Source: Balaenoptera acutorostrata
Lineage: Eukaryota; Chordata; Mammalia; Artiodactyla; Balaenopteridae
Direction of reading: 5' to 3'
Length of the DNA: 64,000 nt
Assembly (NCBI RefSeq): GCF_949987535.1
Contig: NC_080078.1
Coordinates: forward strand, 27,424,942 to 27,488,941
The notes beneath the pieces are model-generated. The model was not told the DNA's origin. It saw nothing but the letters and a program-made list of their open reading frames with translations, and did not search any database. Position numbers and translations under genes: made by a program. This document shows, in pieces, positions 43,400 through 54,115 of this stretch; the stretch's first letter is position 1, and each line of letters begins with the position of its first letter.

Positions 43400-43630
43400 C
43401 CTACAGTCTTATTCAACTGCTCACTCTCCCACCACTCCTGCTGTCATGTCCTGTTGATTCTGCCTTAGCGATCACTTTCACATTAGCATCCCCTCTGACA
43501 GCTTTTCTCCCTGCCACTGGCTTATTAGTTCACACTTTATCATCTCTCATAGAGATTATTGCCATATTCTTTAACTGGTCTCCCAGCCTCCTCTTTCTAA
43601 ATGCTCTGCATTCTGTAACCAGCTATCAGA
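43400..43630 (+). repeat. L2 fragment
   Basis: 'tcatctctcatagagattattgcc' and 'ttaactggtctcccagcctcc' are conserved L2 strings. The L1 at 43634 inserted at its right end. Confidence 0.65.
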
Positions 43631-43633
43631 ATT

Positions 43634-44220
43634 TTTTTTTTTTGAATTGAAGTATAGTTGATTTACAATGTTGTGTTAGTTTCAGGTGTATAGCAAAGTG
43701 ATTCAGTTTGTTATACATCTGAAATACTGTTATACATCTGAAAGTTCAGGAAGAAAATCTGAAAAAGAATATATATTATAGGTTAATGCAAGATACTGAA
43801 TATAGTTCCCTGTGCTGTACGGTAGGTCCTTGTTTTTTGGTTTTTTGTTTTAAATTAATTAATTAATTTATTATTTTTGGGTGTGTTGGGTCTTCGTTTT
43901 TTTTTCTGTGCGAGGACTTTCTCTAGTTGCGGCAAGCGGGGTCCACTCTTCATCGTGGTGCGCGGGCCTCTCACTATCGCGGCCTCTCTTGTTGCGGAGC
44001 ACAGGCTCCAGACGCGCAGGCTCAGTAGTTGTGGCGCACGGGCTTAGTTGCTCCGCAGCATGTGGGATCTTCCCAGACCAGGGCTCGAACCTGTGTCCCG
44101 TGCATTGGCAGGCAGATTCTCAACCACTGCGCCACCAGGGAAGCCCTAGGTCCTTGTTTTTTATCTATTTTATATATAGTAGTGTGTGTCTGTTAATCCC
44201 AAACTCCTAATTTATCCCTC
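43634..44220 (-). mobile_element. L1 3' end, split by a SINE
   Basis: 'gaattgaagtatagttgatttacaatg', 'caggtgtatagcaaagtgattcag', 'ttccctgtgctgtacggtagg', then after the SINE 'tctattttatatatagtagtgtg' and 'ctaatttatccctccccc'. A local repeat of 'ttatacatctgaaa' occurs near 43710-43745. Possible target duplication: cagaattttt and caagaattcttt. Confidence 0.85.
43839..44146 (-). mobile_element. CHR-type SINE inside L1
   Basis: Full-length minus copy. Target duplication taggtccttgtttttt is exact at 43823-43838 and 44147-44162. CpG sites are well kept. Confidence 0.95.
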
Positions 44221-44514
44221 CCCCACCCCAAGAATTCTTTAGTTGTCTCTTTTAGGGTCTCCCTCAGCTCTGGGGTCATAATGAATACCCTTTGGCTTTT
44301 ACTAAATCTCTCTGTCTCTCCTTTTGTCTCCTTGTTCCCACCACTCACTTTTCTATTACAAACACCTTCATGATATAAGAGCTTTTTAAGACCAGACACC
44401 AGGGGCAATGAGATAAGTAATAATGGATAGTAACACCCTGGCAAATTTATTTTTTTTACAGCTCAGTATTAACTCATATTAATATGGACTCAGGCACTAA
44501 TTTCCATTTGAGGT
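44221..44514. other. Unassigned spacer
   Basis: No repeat or gene I can support. Confidence 0.35.
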
Positions 44515-44685
44515 TTTTTTTAACACTATTTTTATTTTTATTTATTTTTAAAAAAATATCATTTTATTTTACTTTATGGCCGCGTCATGCGGCATGTGGG
44601 ATCTTAGTCCCCCGACTAGGGATTGAAGCTGTGCCCCCTGCAGTGGAGGCTCAGAGTCTTAACCACTGGACTGCCAGGGAAGTCC
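44515..44685 (-). mobile_element. CHR-2-like short SINE
   Basis: 'ggccgcgtcatgcggcatg', 'cccccgactagggattgaagc', 'ttaaccactggactgccaggg'. Flanks catttgaggttt and ccatgaggttta are a likely decayed target duplication. Confidence 0.85.
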
Positions 44686-44689
44686 ATGA

Positions 44690-45718
44690 GGTTTATTTTT
44701 GAGCATGTTCTCTGTGTTGGGCACCAGGACAATTTCTGTAGAATGATGAGTTAGGCAGCTCTTGCTCAAAGGGGCTTGTAGTGTTTGATGATAACTTTTT
44801 GTGGGACTTAATACTGTTTTCTAAATTGATAACTACACATCCTGGATTTTCTAGTCCTTGAAAATGTCCAACTAGGGTACCTGAAACCACCTTATTTTGG
44901 TTATTTTTTTGCTTGTAATACTCAAGTTCCTTCTCTACAGCTGCTGTAATTAAGCAAGAAAGACATTTGAGAAACACTTTCTGATGAAGGGCAAAGGAAA
45001 TTGATTTTTCAATGTGGTCAGCTAGTCTTATATTTCATTTGTAACAGTTCTCTTTGATTTTGTTTTAGAGCAACAAGATAAACTTGATTTTTAGTTCTAA
45101 TAAGGCAAACTTTAAATCATGTTTTATTAAGGTTTAGGGTGGCATGGTATTAAGAGTAATAGAAAATGAGGGTCAGGATTCTGGTTCTGATTTTGCTATG
45201 TTTTATGACCTTGGGCCATGTGTCCAATCTGAAAGGATTCAAGGTTCTGACCTGTAAAATAGGAGAATGGTCCTAGAATGAGGGTCATACAATAGATTTC
45301 ACCTCAAATCCACTATTGATGGCTGCCTGAAGTTCTGGGTTGAGAAAAGCAGAGGCTGAACACTGTGATCAGTTAGTCATGTCTGTCATGGCTGCAGGAT
45401 GGGGAGAAGTGGCACAAGTGCTATGCATTTTCCATCCTTTCTATATGACCTTTAAGTTGCTCTTTTAGCATGTAAAAGTCCTGCTTCTATTCCTACAAAA
45501 TAATGAACACTCAAGTGCCCTGTTAAACTATCTCCAATGTGTTGTTTACTAATTTAAACCTAAAACAAACTCCGATCCTGACTCAGCCGTCACGACTTGG
45601 AGCAGTGAACTGTAGATGAGCTTTGACATTTGGGGTTCATTGTCTGTCTTTTTGGGCTATCAAGACATCTTTTGACATTTGAGAAGCTGGCCTCATCTCT
45701 TTTTCCTTACTTTTAGTT
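44690..45718. other. Mostly single-copy; weak MIR at 45155-45260
   Basis: 45155-45260 ('ttatgaccttgggccatgtg', 'ctgacctgtaaaataggagaatgg') is a diverged plus-strand MIR. Nothing else is supported. Confidence 0.4.
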
Positions 45719-45719
45719 A

Positions 45720-45873
45720 CAGTGGTCCCTCAGTATCTGTGAGGGGATTGGTTTCAGGACCCCCATCAGATATCAAAATCCATGGGTGCTCAAGTTCCTT
45801 ATGTAAAACATTGAAGTACAGTGTACCCTTTATATCTGCAGGTGCTGCATCAGTGGATAAGGAAGGCCGACTG
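45720..45873 (+). mobile_element. MER8-like MITE (154 bp)
   Basis: Ends CAGTGGTCCCTCAGTATC and ggaaggccgactg, with TA on both sides (45718-45719 and 45874-45875). Middle text 'tggtttcaggacccccatc' and 'gtgctcaagttccttatg' follows MER8. Confidence 0.85.
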
Positions 45874-46153
45874 TATTTAGAAGTAATCATTCTTTTTTTA
45901 AAAATTTATTTAAAATTTTTTTATTTTTTCATATCAATTATAGTTTATCACAGGATATTGAATATAGTTCCCTGTGCTATACAGTATGACTTTGTTGTTT
46001 ATCCATTGTATATTTAATAGTTTGTATCTGCTAATCCCAAACTCCCAATCCAACCCTCCTCTGCCCCCCTCCCCTCTGGCAATCACAAATCTGTTCTCTA
46101 TGTCTGTGAGTCTATTTCTGTTTCGTAGGTAAGGTCATTTGTGTCATATTTTA

Positions 46154-46466
46154 TAAATTTATTTATTTATTTATTTATTTATTTATGGCTGCGTGCAGGC
46201 TTTCTCTAGTTGCGGCGAACAGGGGCTACTCTTCATTGCCGTGTGCAGGCTTCTCATTGCGGTGGCTTCTCTTGCTGTGGTACATGGGCTCTAGGTGCAT
46301 GGGCTTCAGTAGTTGTGGCTCGTGGGCTCTAGAGTGCAGGCTCAGTAGTTGTGGCGCATGGGCTCAGTTGTTCCGCGGCATGTGGGATCTTCCTGGAAGA
46401 GGGCTCGAACCTGTGTCCCCTGCATTGGCAGACAGATTCTTAACCACTGCACCACCAGGGAAGTCC
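46154..46466 (-). mobile_element. CHR-type SINE inside L1
   Basis: Minus copy with seven TTTA units in the tail and the longer middle section. Target duplication tgtgtcatatttta is exact at 46140-46153 and 46467-46480. Confidence 0.95.
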
Positions 46467-46530
46467 TGTGTCATATTTTAGATTCCACACATAAGTGATA
46501 TCATATGATATTTGTCTTTCTCTTTCTGAC

Positions 46531-47030
46531 TTAGTATGATAATCCTAGGTCCATCCACGTAGCTGCAAATGGCATTATTTCATTCTTTTTTATGGCTGAG
46601 TAGTATTCCATTGTATATATGTACCACATCTTCCTTATGCATTCATCTGTTGATGGACATTTAGGTTGTTTCCATGTGTTGGCTGTCATAAATAGTGCTG
46701 CCATGAACGTAGGGTTGCATGTATCTTTTCGAATTATAGTTTTGTATGGATGTATGCCCAGGAGTAGGGTTGCTGGATCATAGGGCAACTCTATTTTTAG
46801 TTTTTGAGTAAACTCCATACTGTTTTCCATAGTGGCTGCACCAGTTTACTTTTCCACTAACAGGGTAGGAGGGTTTCCTTTTCTCCACACCCTCTGCAGC
46901 ATTTATCTGTAGACTTTTTAATGATGGCCATTCTGACTGGTATGAGGTGGTACCACAATGTTGTTTTAATTTTCATTTCTCTAATAATTAGCAATGTTGA
47001 GCATCTTTTCATGTGTCTGTTGGCCATCTG
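46531..47030 (-). pseudogene. L1 ORF2 C-terminal remnant
   Basis: Two minus-strand frames encode ORF2 C-terminal text: 46857-47048 (with C-x3-C near its end, [14 protein letters not shown]) and 46531-46830 (with [20 protein letters not shown]). They are in different frames, so a frameshift separates them. The histidine expected in the cysteine-rich motif is replaced by proline. Endonuclease and reverse transcriptase are absent. Confidence 0.85.
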
Positions 47031-47052
47031 TATGTTAGAAGTAATCATTCTT

Positions 47053-47383
47053 TTTTTTATAAATTTATTTATTTATTTATTTTTGGCTGCGTAGGGTCTT
47101 TGTTGCTGCACGCGGGCTTTCTCTAGTCGCGGAGAGAGCGGGGGCTACTCTGTTGTGGTGCGCAGGCTTCTCACTGTGCTGGCTTCTCTTGTTGTGGAGC
47201 ACGGGCTCTAGGCATGCGTGCTTCAGTAGTTGTGGCTCGCGGGCTCTAGAGCGCAGGCTCAGTAGTTGTGGCGCACGGGCTTAGTTGCTCTGTGACATGT
47301 GGGATCTTCCCGGACCAGGGCTCGAACCTGTGTCCCCTGCATTGGCAAGCGGATTCTTAACCATTGTGCCACTAGGGAAGTCC
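47053..47383 (-). mobile_element. CHR-type SINE reusing the L1 target site
   Basis: Long-form minus copy. Its target duplication agtaatcattctt (47040-47052 and 47384-47396) is the inner part of the 18 bp duplication made by the L1 next to it, so both insertions nicked the same place. Confidence 0.95.
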
Positions 47384-47589
47384 AGTAATCATTCTTAGCA
47401 TGAAAATCATAGGCATATTTCTTCTGTGTCTTTGAGAGCTTATAGGTACCTGGAAATGTGTGAAGAAAAAAAGGGACCTGAAGGTGACAAAGGTGAAATG
47501 AAATAAGAAAGACCAAACCATGAAGCTCCAGATGACGTATAGAGTTAGATCAAAGCTACACTTATGAGCAGAGGGCGTGGATGCAGGGG
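47384..47589. other. Single-copy sequence
   Basis: No supported feature. Confidence 0.35.
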
Positions 47590-47700
47590 TCACTGAGACT
47601 CTGGGAGATGAAATAATGTTCCCAAGACCTCATGGCTAATAAGTGGCAGAGCTGGGGTTCCTGACTGCCAGGGGAGAGGCTTTTTCTCCTACACCATGCA
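47590..47700 (-). repeat. MIR fragment
   Basis: 'ctgggagatgaaataatgttccc', 'taagtggcagagctggggttcc' is the reverse MIR order. Confidence 0.65.
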
Positions 47701-48268
47701 GTGCCTAACAATTCACTCTGAAACTTCTAGTGACTGGGATGATCTTTGTCACCAATGTAGAGTGCACAAATATGGGTATATTTTCATTTTTTAAACTTAA
47801 AATCAAAACCGGTGAGAGCCCCAAAATGAGAGATTAGCCGGAAATTCAATATCTATTTTAGGGGCTCCACTCCAACCCCTCCGTGAATTGGCCAAGAAAA
47901 TTGTGGAATTACAAGGTCTAAGGGAGAGTCATTCAGGCAGGGAGAACCTGAAGCCACAGCAGCCCGCTACTACCGTTACTTCCCACCGCCACACGGTGTC
48001 GCTGTGGAGCACCAGTCCACAGTCTGATGGACAAGGCTGGCCCACCTGGATCATCTTCCTTAGGTGATCCGTTAGTCCCAAATCTGGCTGAGGACATCAC
48101 GGCTTGGTATTCAGTACATTTGGTCTCAAAGGGAGCTGCACCGGTAATGGGTGGCACAAGTGATCTGGGCACCTGCCCTTCACAAACCTGTGACCGCCCT
48201 ACCTCTCCTTTCCCCTGGGGACCTGTACACGGAGTGGAGGGGTGGGGGTGGGAGGTAGGGGCAGGAGG
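47701..48268. other. Single-copy, locally GC-rich; G-run cluster
   Basis: 47930-48250 is GC-richer than its surroundings and has no repeat I recognise. 48239-48261 carries four G-runs (4, 5, 3, 4), a possible G-quadruplex. Open frames on both strands have no recognisable domain. Confidence 0.4.
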
Positions 48269-48284
48269 CAGTGTTCCCTTTTAT

Positions 48285-48465
48285 TTTTTATTTTTTTTAA
48301 AGATTTTCTTTTGATGTGGACTATTTTAAAAGTCTTTATCGAGTTTGTTACAATATTGCTTCTGTTTTTTATGATTTTTTGGCCACGCTCCCCAACCAGG
48401 AATTCAACCTGCACCCCCTGTATTGGAACATGAAGTCTTAACCACTGGATCTCCGGGGAAGTCCC
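48285..48465 (-). mobile_element. CHR-2-like short SINE
   Basis: 'gtctttatcgagtttgttacaat', 'ccccaaccaggaattcaacc', 'ttaaccactggatctccgggg'. Target duplication cagtgttcccttttat (from 48269) and cagtgtttccttttaa (from 48466), with minor differences. Confidence 0.9.
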
Positions 48466-48545
48466 CAGTGTTTCCTTTTAAGAGTTCAAAATATCAAAGG
48501 ATATCAATACCCTTCTTTCTCCAACAATAGACCTTGATTACCTCC

Positions 48546-48605
48546 AGGCCTGTGGTTCACACCAGGGGGTGATTTGTCCCCCAGGGGACATTTGGCCAGA
48601 TGCCC
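48546..48605 (-). repeat. hAT MITE fragment
   Basis: 'gggggtgatttgtcccccaggggacatttggcc' is the end of the hAT family at 20291 in opposite orientation. Confidence 0.6.
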
Positions 48606-49184
48606 AGGCCAGGAACAGGAAGTGGCTTGCTCACATCCGTCCACATGTGTCTGAACTTTGGGCGCCTTCTTCTTGTAGAATCACACCCAGGATCTAGGGT
48701 GGGGGTGATAACCTCAAATAGCTACCAGAGCCCGGCAGGTGAGGCAAATGAGGGAGACAGGCAGAGAGGGGCTGCAGAGAACCGCAGAGGGCCTGCCCCA
48801 TCCTCCGCAATGTGCTGTGTCGGGACGTGAGCCCAGACAGGCAGACCTTCTATTTTTTTTTCAAGAGAAGCCATACAGTTATATTTTCATTGGAAACTGC
48901 TGCCTTTTAAAACATTGACAGTTAGTTAATAACGTTTTAGACATGGTGTGGGGGAAAAAAAGAAAGGAAAAGAAAAATCTGAGGGTTTCCTGAGACCCTG
49001 TTCATTTGCTGTGACAGGGCAAGAGCTCCCACATCTTTAGCAAAGTCTGTGGCAGTTGCCTTTCTAGTGTTCGTCTGCCCTCACTAATAATCCACATACC
49101 ATTCTGAGACAGTCAGCTGTTAATCCAGATGGAAGGGAGGAGTTAGGGCAGAGATTTTTGACTAAACCATTAATTTTATTTCAC
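48606..49184. other. Single-copy sequence, nothing recognised
   Basis: No supported feature; a purine-rich A/G patch lies near 48955-48980. Confidence 0.4.
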
Positions 49185-49435
49185 AAATACTTATGTACTG
49201 CTCACCATGTTCCAGCCCTGTTCTAAGCACAAATATCAGCTTGTTTCACCCTCATAACAACCCCATGGGGAGCTACTGCTCTTAGTCCCATATTACAGAT
49301 GAGAAAACTGAAGCCAGAGAGGTTGTGGCACTTTCAGTCAGGCATTTAGTAAAGGATGCAGCTAGCATTCAAACCCAGGATGTTTAGACTCCAGCGTCTG
49401 TGCCCTAAACCTCCATCCTATCAGCCTTTCAAAAT
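49185..49435 (-). repeat. MIR SINE
   Basis: 'catgttccagccctgttctaagc', 'cataacaaccccatggggagc', 'acagatgagaaaactgaagccagagagg', 'cattcaaacccaggatg' follow MIR in reverse. Confidence 0.85.
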
Positions 49436-50341
49436 AAAGCAGAAAAAAAGCAACCTTTGCTTTCTATTTAATGTAGAATCATCTTTAAAATGGAGGAGTT
49501 GAGAAAAGAGAATGCCAACGAGCCAGACTGATCTGGCTCCGATAGCAATTAAACTTCGAGAAAGCTTGGTAAGGACTCAGCTATTTCCTTCTCTGTCTCC
49601 ATCATGGAAAGCACCCCAGGGTCCTGTGAATCCCCTACCCTCCTGTGTGTTGTAATATGGCTAGATTATCACAGGGAAGGGAGATGGCTGCTAAACCCGA
49701 AAGACACAGAGAAATGAAGTGAAATATTAGTCTCTCTATAAAAGATAATTAGACCCAGAGAGATGATTTTAAAGGCTGCCTTAAAAAAAAGGCAGACACA
49801 GCTGAATGCATTTCCAGTCATCAAAAGTGTTCTTCATAAAATGGGCATCAGAGCAGAGGAGTGGAGGGGATGAAAGGGGCATGCATATTTATGTTTCATC
49901 AAGAAAGCTCCAAGTTCGGGGAGATCTGGGTGGCGAAGAGGAGCAGCATTTCTGTTTGCTCTATTGGACAAGGATAACGTGGTCAAAATTGCTGAAACTC
50001 TGCCAGCAGATAGAGTCAGACCCATAGGCAGGACCCTGTCAGACCCATAGGCATTACTGTAATAGATGGATAGGGAAACAACCCTGGGTTTTCCAAATGA
50101 CAGTGAAGTTTCTGCAGGGGCACTGGGAAATCAGTGAGGGTCTCAGAAATTGGGAGGCCTTCAGGTGGTTGAAGGCTGGTTACGTAGTTTGAGATCATCA
50201 AGTTCTTGCTTTTGTCTGTTTGATTTTTGTTGGTGGAAAAGAAGATGAAGCCAACTAGCTAACGGTTTTCGTGCGTGGTGGGGAGAGATGGGTTTGGTTT
50301 CCTAAAAGTTAGGGTTTTGGGGGTCCTGGTAAAGCTGAGTA
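49436..50341. other. Single-copy region with one short local repeat
   Basis: About 900 bp with no clear transposon. 'gtcagacccataggca' occurs twice, at 50017-50032 and 50039-50054, a 22 bp period local duplication. Confidence 0.45.
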
Positions 50342-50915
50342 TGGCTTCTGTACCCTGACACTGAATTAATTCTCAGAGACAGAGTTTTGGGTGAAGTAGA
50401 AAAGAAAAGTTTTATTGCCTTGCCAGGCAAAGGGGACCACAGTGGGTTAATGCCCTCAAAACTGTGTGTCCTGACTTGGAGGAGGCAGTGAGGAGTTTTA
50501 TAGTAAAGAGGGTGTGATAAGCTCGTGGACGTTCTTCTAATTGGTTGGTGGTGAGGTAAGTGGGAGTCAGTATCATCAACCTTCTGGTTCCACCCCATCT
50601 GGGGTCTAGGAGCTTGCGGCAGCATACAGCTAACCTCTCCCACCTGGCGGGGGTTTCAGTATCTGCAAAAGAGCTCAAAGATATTGTGATGTGTGTCCCT
50701 TGAAGGGGAACCAGGACGCTGCCCCAAGGCTGCACTATTGTTTCTTGACTGCTCCTCCCTTATCTCTGCATCCCCTTCCTTCCCTGATTAGCAAATATTT
50801 GAACTGCCCATTGGAACTCAGGGAAGGTGGAGGCTGAATGAAGCCTATATCCTGTAATCAAGAAATGCGGGACACAGCAAGGCCCAGGAGCCCCCCAGGG
50901 TGCTGCTCGGTGTCA
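50342..50915 (-). mobile_element. ERV1-type solo LTR, antisense
   Basis: About 574 bp, same family as 16857-17441: shared 'agacagagttttgggtgaag', 'ggcaaaggggaccacagtggg', 'ggaggttagctg' region and 'tgtgtcccttgaaggggaacc' blocks in reverse order. Antisense poly(A) signal at 50412-50417 and TATA at 50496-50502. No convincing target duplication was found. Confidence 0.8.
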
Positions 50916-51384
50916 CTGGGAAGAAAAGCCTAGTGGGAAGAAGTTCAGGGGGAGAGTTGGCTAACTTGATTTCAGCTGCATCTCTGAGTCTATCTGCAGT
51001 TGAGTTGGGATCTTTGAAAGAGAGCCCTGGAGCAGCTGGAGAAGGCCCATGAATGTCTTATGAAGAAGGAACTCTGGTCCACACTCCCCAAATTTGGTTT
51101 GGAGGGTGGAATCCAGAGTATCAGTTCAGCTGGTCCAGGGATGAAAAATATGTGGCGCATGTGCTGCCCCTTTCCTGTCCTGTACTCATGGCAGACATTG
51201 CTAATGAGTCACAAGGGGCTGTCCTGGGAGCCTGGAAGTAGCTTTACAGCCCTTTCAATGCTGTGTTCTAAAGAGCCACTAACAATGGAATGGACTTGGC
51301 TTGAGAGAGGAACCGTATTGGGCTTCCTCAGTGCCTTTCTCAAGACCTTGACCATCTCCCCTTCCAGAGGGAAGCGGTATTACC
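50916..51384. other. Single-copy sequence
   Basis: Contains TGCTAATGAGTCAC at about 51198, an AP-1/MAF-like motif, with no other supported feature. The 194-codon open frame from 51060 runs through a MIR and has no domain. Confidence 0.4.
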
Positions 51385-51530
51385 TGTTAGTTGGGTTCTG
51401 GTGTCAGACCACTGGGCTTGGAATCCCAGCTCCACCTTCTAGTCTGTGTGGTCTTCGTTTTGGTGTTTATTCACACCCAGCCCCAACTTCCTCTCCTGTG
51501 AAATGGGGGCAAAACCAGCATCTCCCTCAT
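51385..51530 (+). repeat. MIR fragment followed by TGG/TG repeat
   Basis: 'tgggttctggtgtcagacc', 'cttggaatcccagctccacc', 'cttcctctcctgtgaaatggggg' is MIR; a (TGG)n/(TG)n tract continues to about 51575. Confidence 0.75.
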
Positions 51531-51904
51531 AGGAGTGGTGGTGGTGGTGTTGGTGTGTGTGTGTCTGTGTGTGTAGACAGCACGTATCTAGCCCTATGTC
51601 TGGCTAGATGCTCCACAAAGGAGAGTCTATTCTTTTCACTCTAAAGAGTCCCACAGATGGGTTTGGGAGTTGGGTTTAGTCCTCGGTTAGAAGGTAGAAT
51701 TGGAAGGAAATGGGGCACTCAGGGTAGGGACTTTTGTCTTTTTCTTAAATCAGATGGAGCAGGAGATGAACAGGTTTGGATTCTCAAAGTTTACCATGCT
51801 CCCTTCCACCTTTTGTTCAAGCTTGTCCCCGTTGATAGAAAGCTCTTTTCTTATCTCCTGTCTCAAACCCATTCTGCATCTAGTTAACTTTGGAAGTCTT
51901 CCAG
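51531..51904. other. Simple repeat then single-copy sequence
   Basis: Beyond the TG tract there is no supported feature. Confidence 0.4.
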
Positions 51905-52165
51905 ATGGCTCTCAGTGATCACCTCCCCAGAGAGACCTTCCCTGATCTCGCATCCCCTTGTGTTATATGCTCCCAGAGGTCCACATCCTTAACCTCATAG
52001 CACCTCCATCCTTGTAGTCTCACATTTGTGTAATTATGTGACAAAGCTGATCTCATCCACTAGTCTGTAAGCTCCGTTATTTCCCCAGAGCCTCACACGT
52101 TGCCTAATACACAGTAGATGCCCAATAAGTACATCATTTACTAAACAAGTGAAGGGACACAGATC
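51905..52165 (+). repeat. L2 3' end
   Basis: 'gagagaccttccctgatctcgc', 'cactagtctgtaagctccg', 'acacagtagatgcccaataagta' follow the L2 3' terminal order. Confidence 0.75.
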
Positions 52166-53572
52166 AGTGTTGTGCTCTAGAAATGTTTCTCTGACCACAT
52201 GGAGGAGAGGACACTGAGCCACAGTGGAGGCAGGGAGACCAGGGAGGAGGCTGATCCTCCAAACCAAATGAAATGTCAAGGTGGCCTTGAACTCAGATGG
52301 TGACAACATGCATGGAGGGAAATGGGTGACCTCAAGAGCAAGGAAAGGAAGTTTTGTCTCAATAAATTACCGGCAGGCATTTTTCTTCATTCCTCTTTTC
52401 TTTCCTGGAGATTACAACTGACTTCTTGCTTAATAGGAATTCCCAAAGGAGAAGAAGAAGCAAAGTAAAATATAAACTATTTGGCAAACTGAGATGGGGG
52501 GAAGGCTCCTAATCCCCATGCTAATCAGAAGTGGGCAGAGCCCATCTGGCTAACCCCTTTCCTTCGGTCCCCCCAAGTCTTTGAAATCTGCACCTTGCTC
52601 TGCCAACTTGCAGCTCAAAATGCCCAGTGTGTCTTATGAGCTCAGTGAATTAACTGCCAAGTGGAGAGGAACAGGCTTGTTGAAGTCGGCAAAGCTGAAA
52701 GCCCATTTGAACTGTGCTGTGTCCTGTCGAGCATTTTATGAATATGCAGAATCAAACAGAACTAGTAGGAGCCAGAGGGAGCAGGCAGAAAAAGGCTTTT
52801 TAAAATCCCAGCCAATGGAGACACACGTTTCAACTCATTAAAACACAACAGGCTGTTACAGACACTTTCAAAAAGAGCTTTCTATTGAGTAATATCCTGG
52901 GGGACTTTTATGTATTTTTTTCTTTGTAGAAAGTTTTCCAGGGGCAACACCAAATGTTCTAAGGCAGGCAGCTATCTCAAAGGGCCAGACAGAAGTGGAG
53001 GGCAGCTTTCCTGCCGGTGACAAAATCTGATCTCCGATCTGGGCTTTCAAAAGGCACTTTCCTCCTTCTCCAACTGATCTGTCTAATCTCCCAGATTCAT
53101 TTACACTTCTCAGTTTGATGGTCTCCACTTGACAGCGTGGCCCATGTGCTTGGGGCTTTTGATGGAAATGGTCCTGCTTGAATTCCCTTATTTAGTTTTA
53201 ATTTTCTAATTTTAGGTTCAGCTCTGGGTGTTTTAACCACTTGTGAAAGTAAGAGGCTCCCTCTCCTTTTGAATACCTCACTGGAATGCTCCCTCCTCCT
53301 CCCCAAATCCTGAAGTTCTTGCCTGGGGTCACCTTGAAGATTTCTTGGCAAAAAGCTGATGTTTTGGTAGACCCTCATTGCGGGTTACTTAGGCACCTCC
53401 TGGGGCCTCTTCTCTCCTCGGGTGGTTGCAGGAGCTGTGATTTTCCTTATTTAGTATTAAAGTTTTCCCTTCTTCCTTCATTTCCTTGGATATCTGGATC
53501 TTTCTTACTTGACATTCAAGCCCACAAGAGGCTTGTGTGTCCATCCTCCCTGTAAATAAAAGCCATTTAAGG

Positions 53573-53604
<32 letters not shown>
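52166..53604. other. Single-copy block ending in AATAAA and a 25-base A run
   Basis: About 1.4 kb with no repeat I recognise. It ends with AATAAA at about 53556-53561 followed by a pure A-tract at 53579-53604. That looks like a retroposed mRNA end, but I found neither a matching target duplication nor a reading frame. Alternatives are a chance A-tract or a SINE-less A-rich insertion. Confidence 0.4.
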
Positions 53605-53699
53605 GTAACTACATTGGACAAATAAATTCTGCCTTCTATTGCCTAAATGCCAGCTAATGAGACCCAAGACTGCCTTTGTTATCATTTTCATGGCTGTCT

Positions 53700-54115
53700 C
53701 CTTTGGTAGTTTGTAAAAATGGTACCCCACCCAAGAGCCACGTCATGTGCCTTTATAGAGCCCTCCCACTCTGACTCTGGACAACCATGTGACTTGATTC
53801 GGCCAATGCAGTGTTAGCAAATGTGACACAAGTAGAGGCGTGCAAATGCTTCATGATTGGTCCTGTCTGCTCTTGCCCTCTGCCACCGCCATGAGAAAGA
53901 CATTTCTAGCCTTGCCCACTGGTCCCACGGGGAGGGTGAGAGATGCATGGAGCAGAACTGAATCTCCCAGTCCGCAGCTGACATCTAGCCAAGACCAGAA
54001 GAACTGCCCAGCCAAGCAGACTCATGAGCTAACATAACTATTTTGTTAAGACACTGAGTCTGGGGGGAGTTTGTTATGTGGCATTATTTTAGCAATAGAT
54101 AACTGCTATACCCTG
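53700..54115 (+). mobile_element. MLT1-type LTR-like repeat
   Basis: 'accatgtgacttgattcggccaatg', 'gttagcaaatgtgacacaag', 'gccaccgccatgagaaagac', 'gcccagccaagcagactcatgagc', 'gtttgttatgtggcattatttt' and 'agataactgctata' run in the order of an ancient ERVL-MaLR LTR. Nearly full length at its 3' side. Confidence 0.6.

Larger units (their letters stand above)
45895..47034 (-). mobile_element. 5'-truncated L1 with 18 bp target duplication
   Basis: Target duplication ttagaagtaatcattctt is exact at 45877-45894 and 47035-47052. From the left: T-rich tail, L1 3' UTR text ('ttccctgtgctatacagtatg'), a nested SINE, then ORF2 C-terminal sequence on the minus strand reaching the cysteine-rich segment near 46860-46930. 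The family has the young-L1 3' UTR but carries several stops. Confidence 0.93.

Noticed and set aside
51060..51644. 194-codon open frame, the longest in the window
   Set aside because: Its second half runs through a MIR and a TGG/TG repeat, and no domain is visible. Treated as chance.
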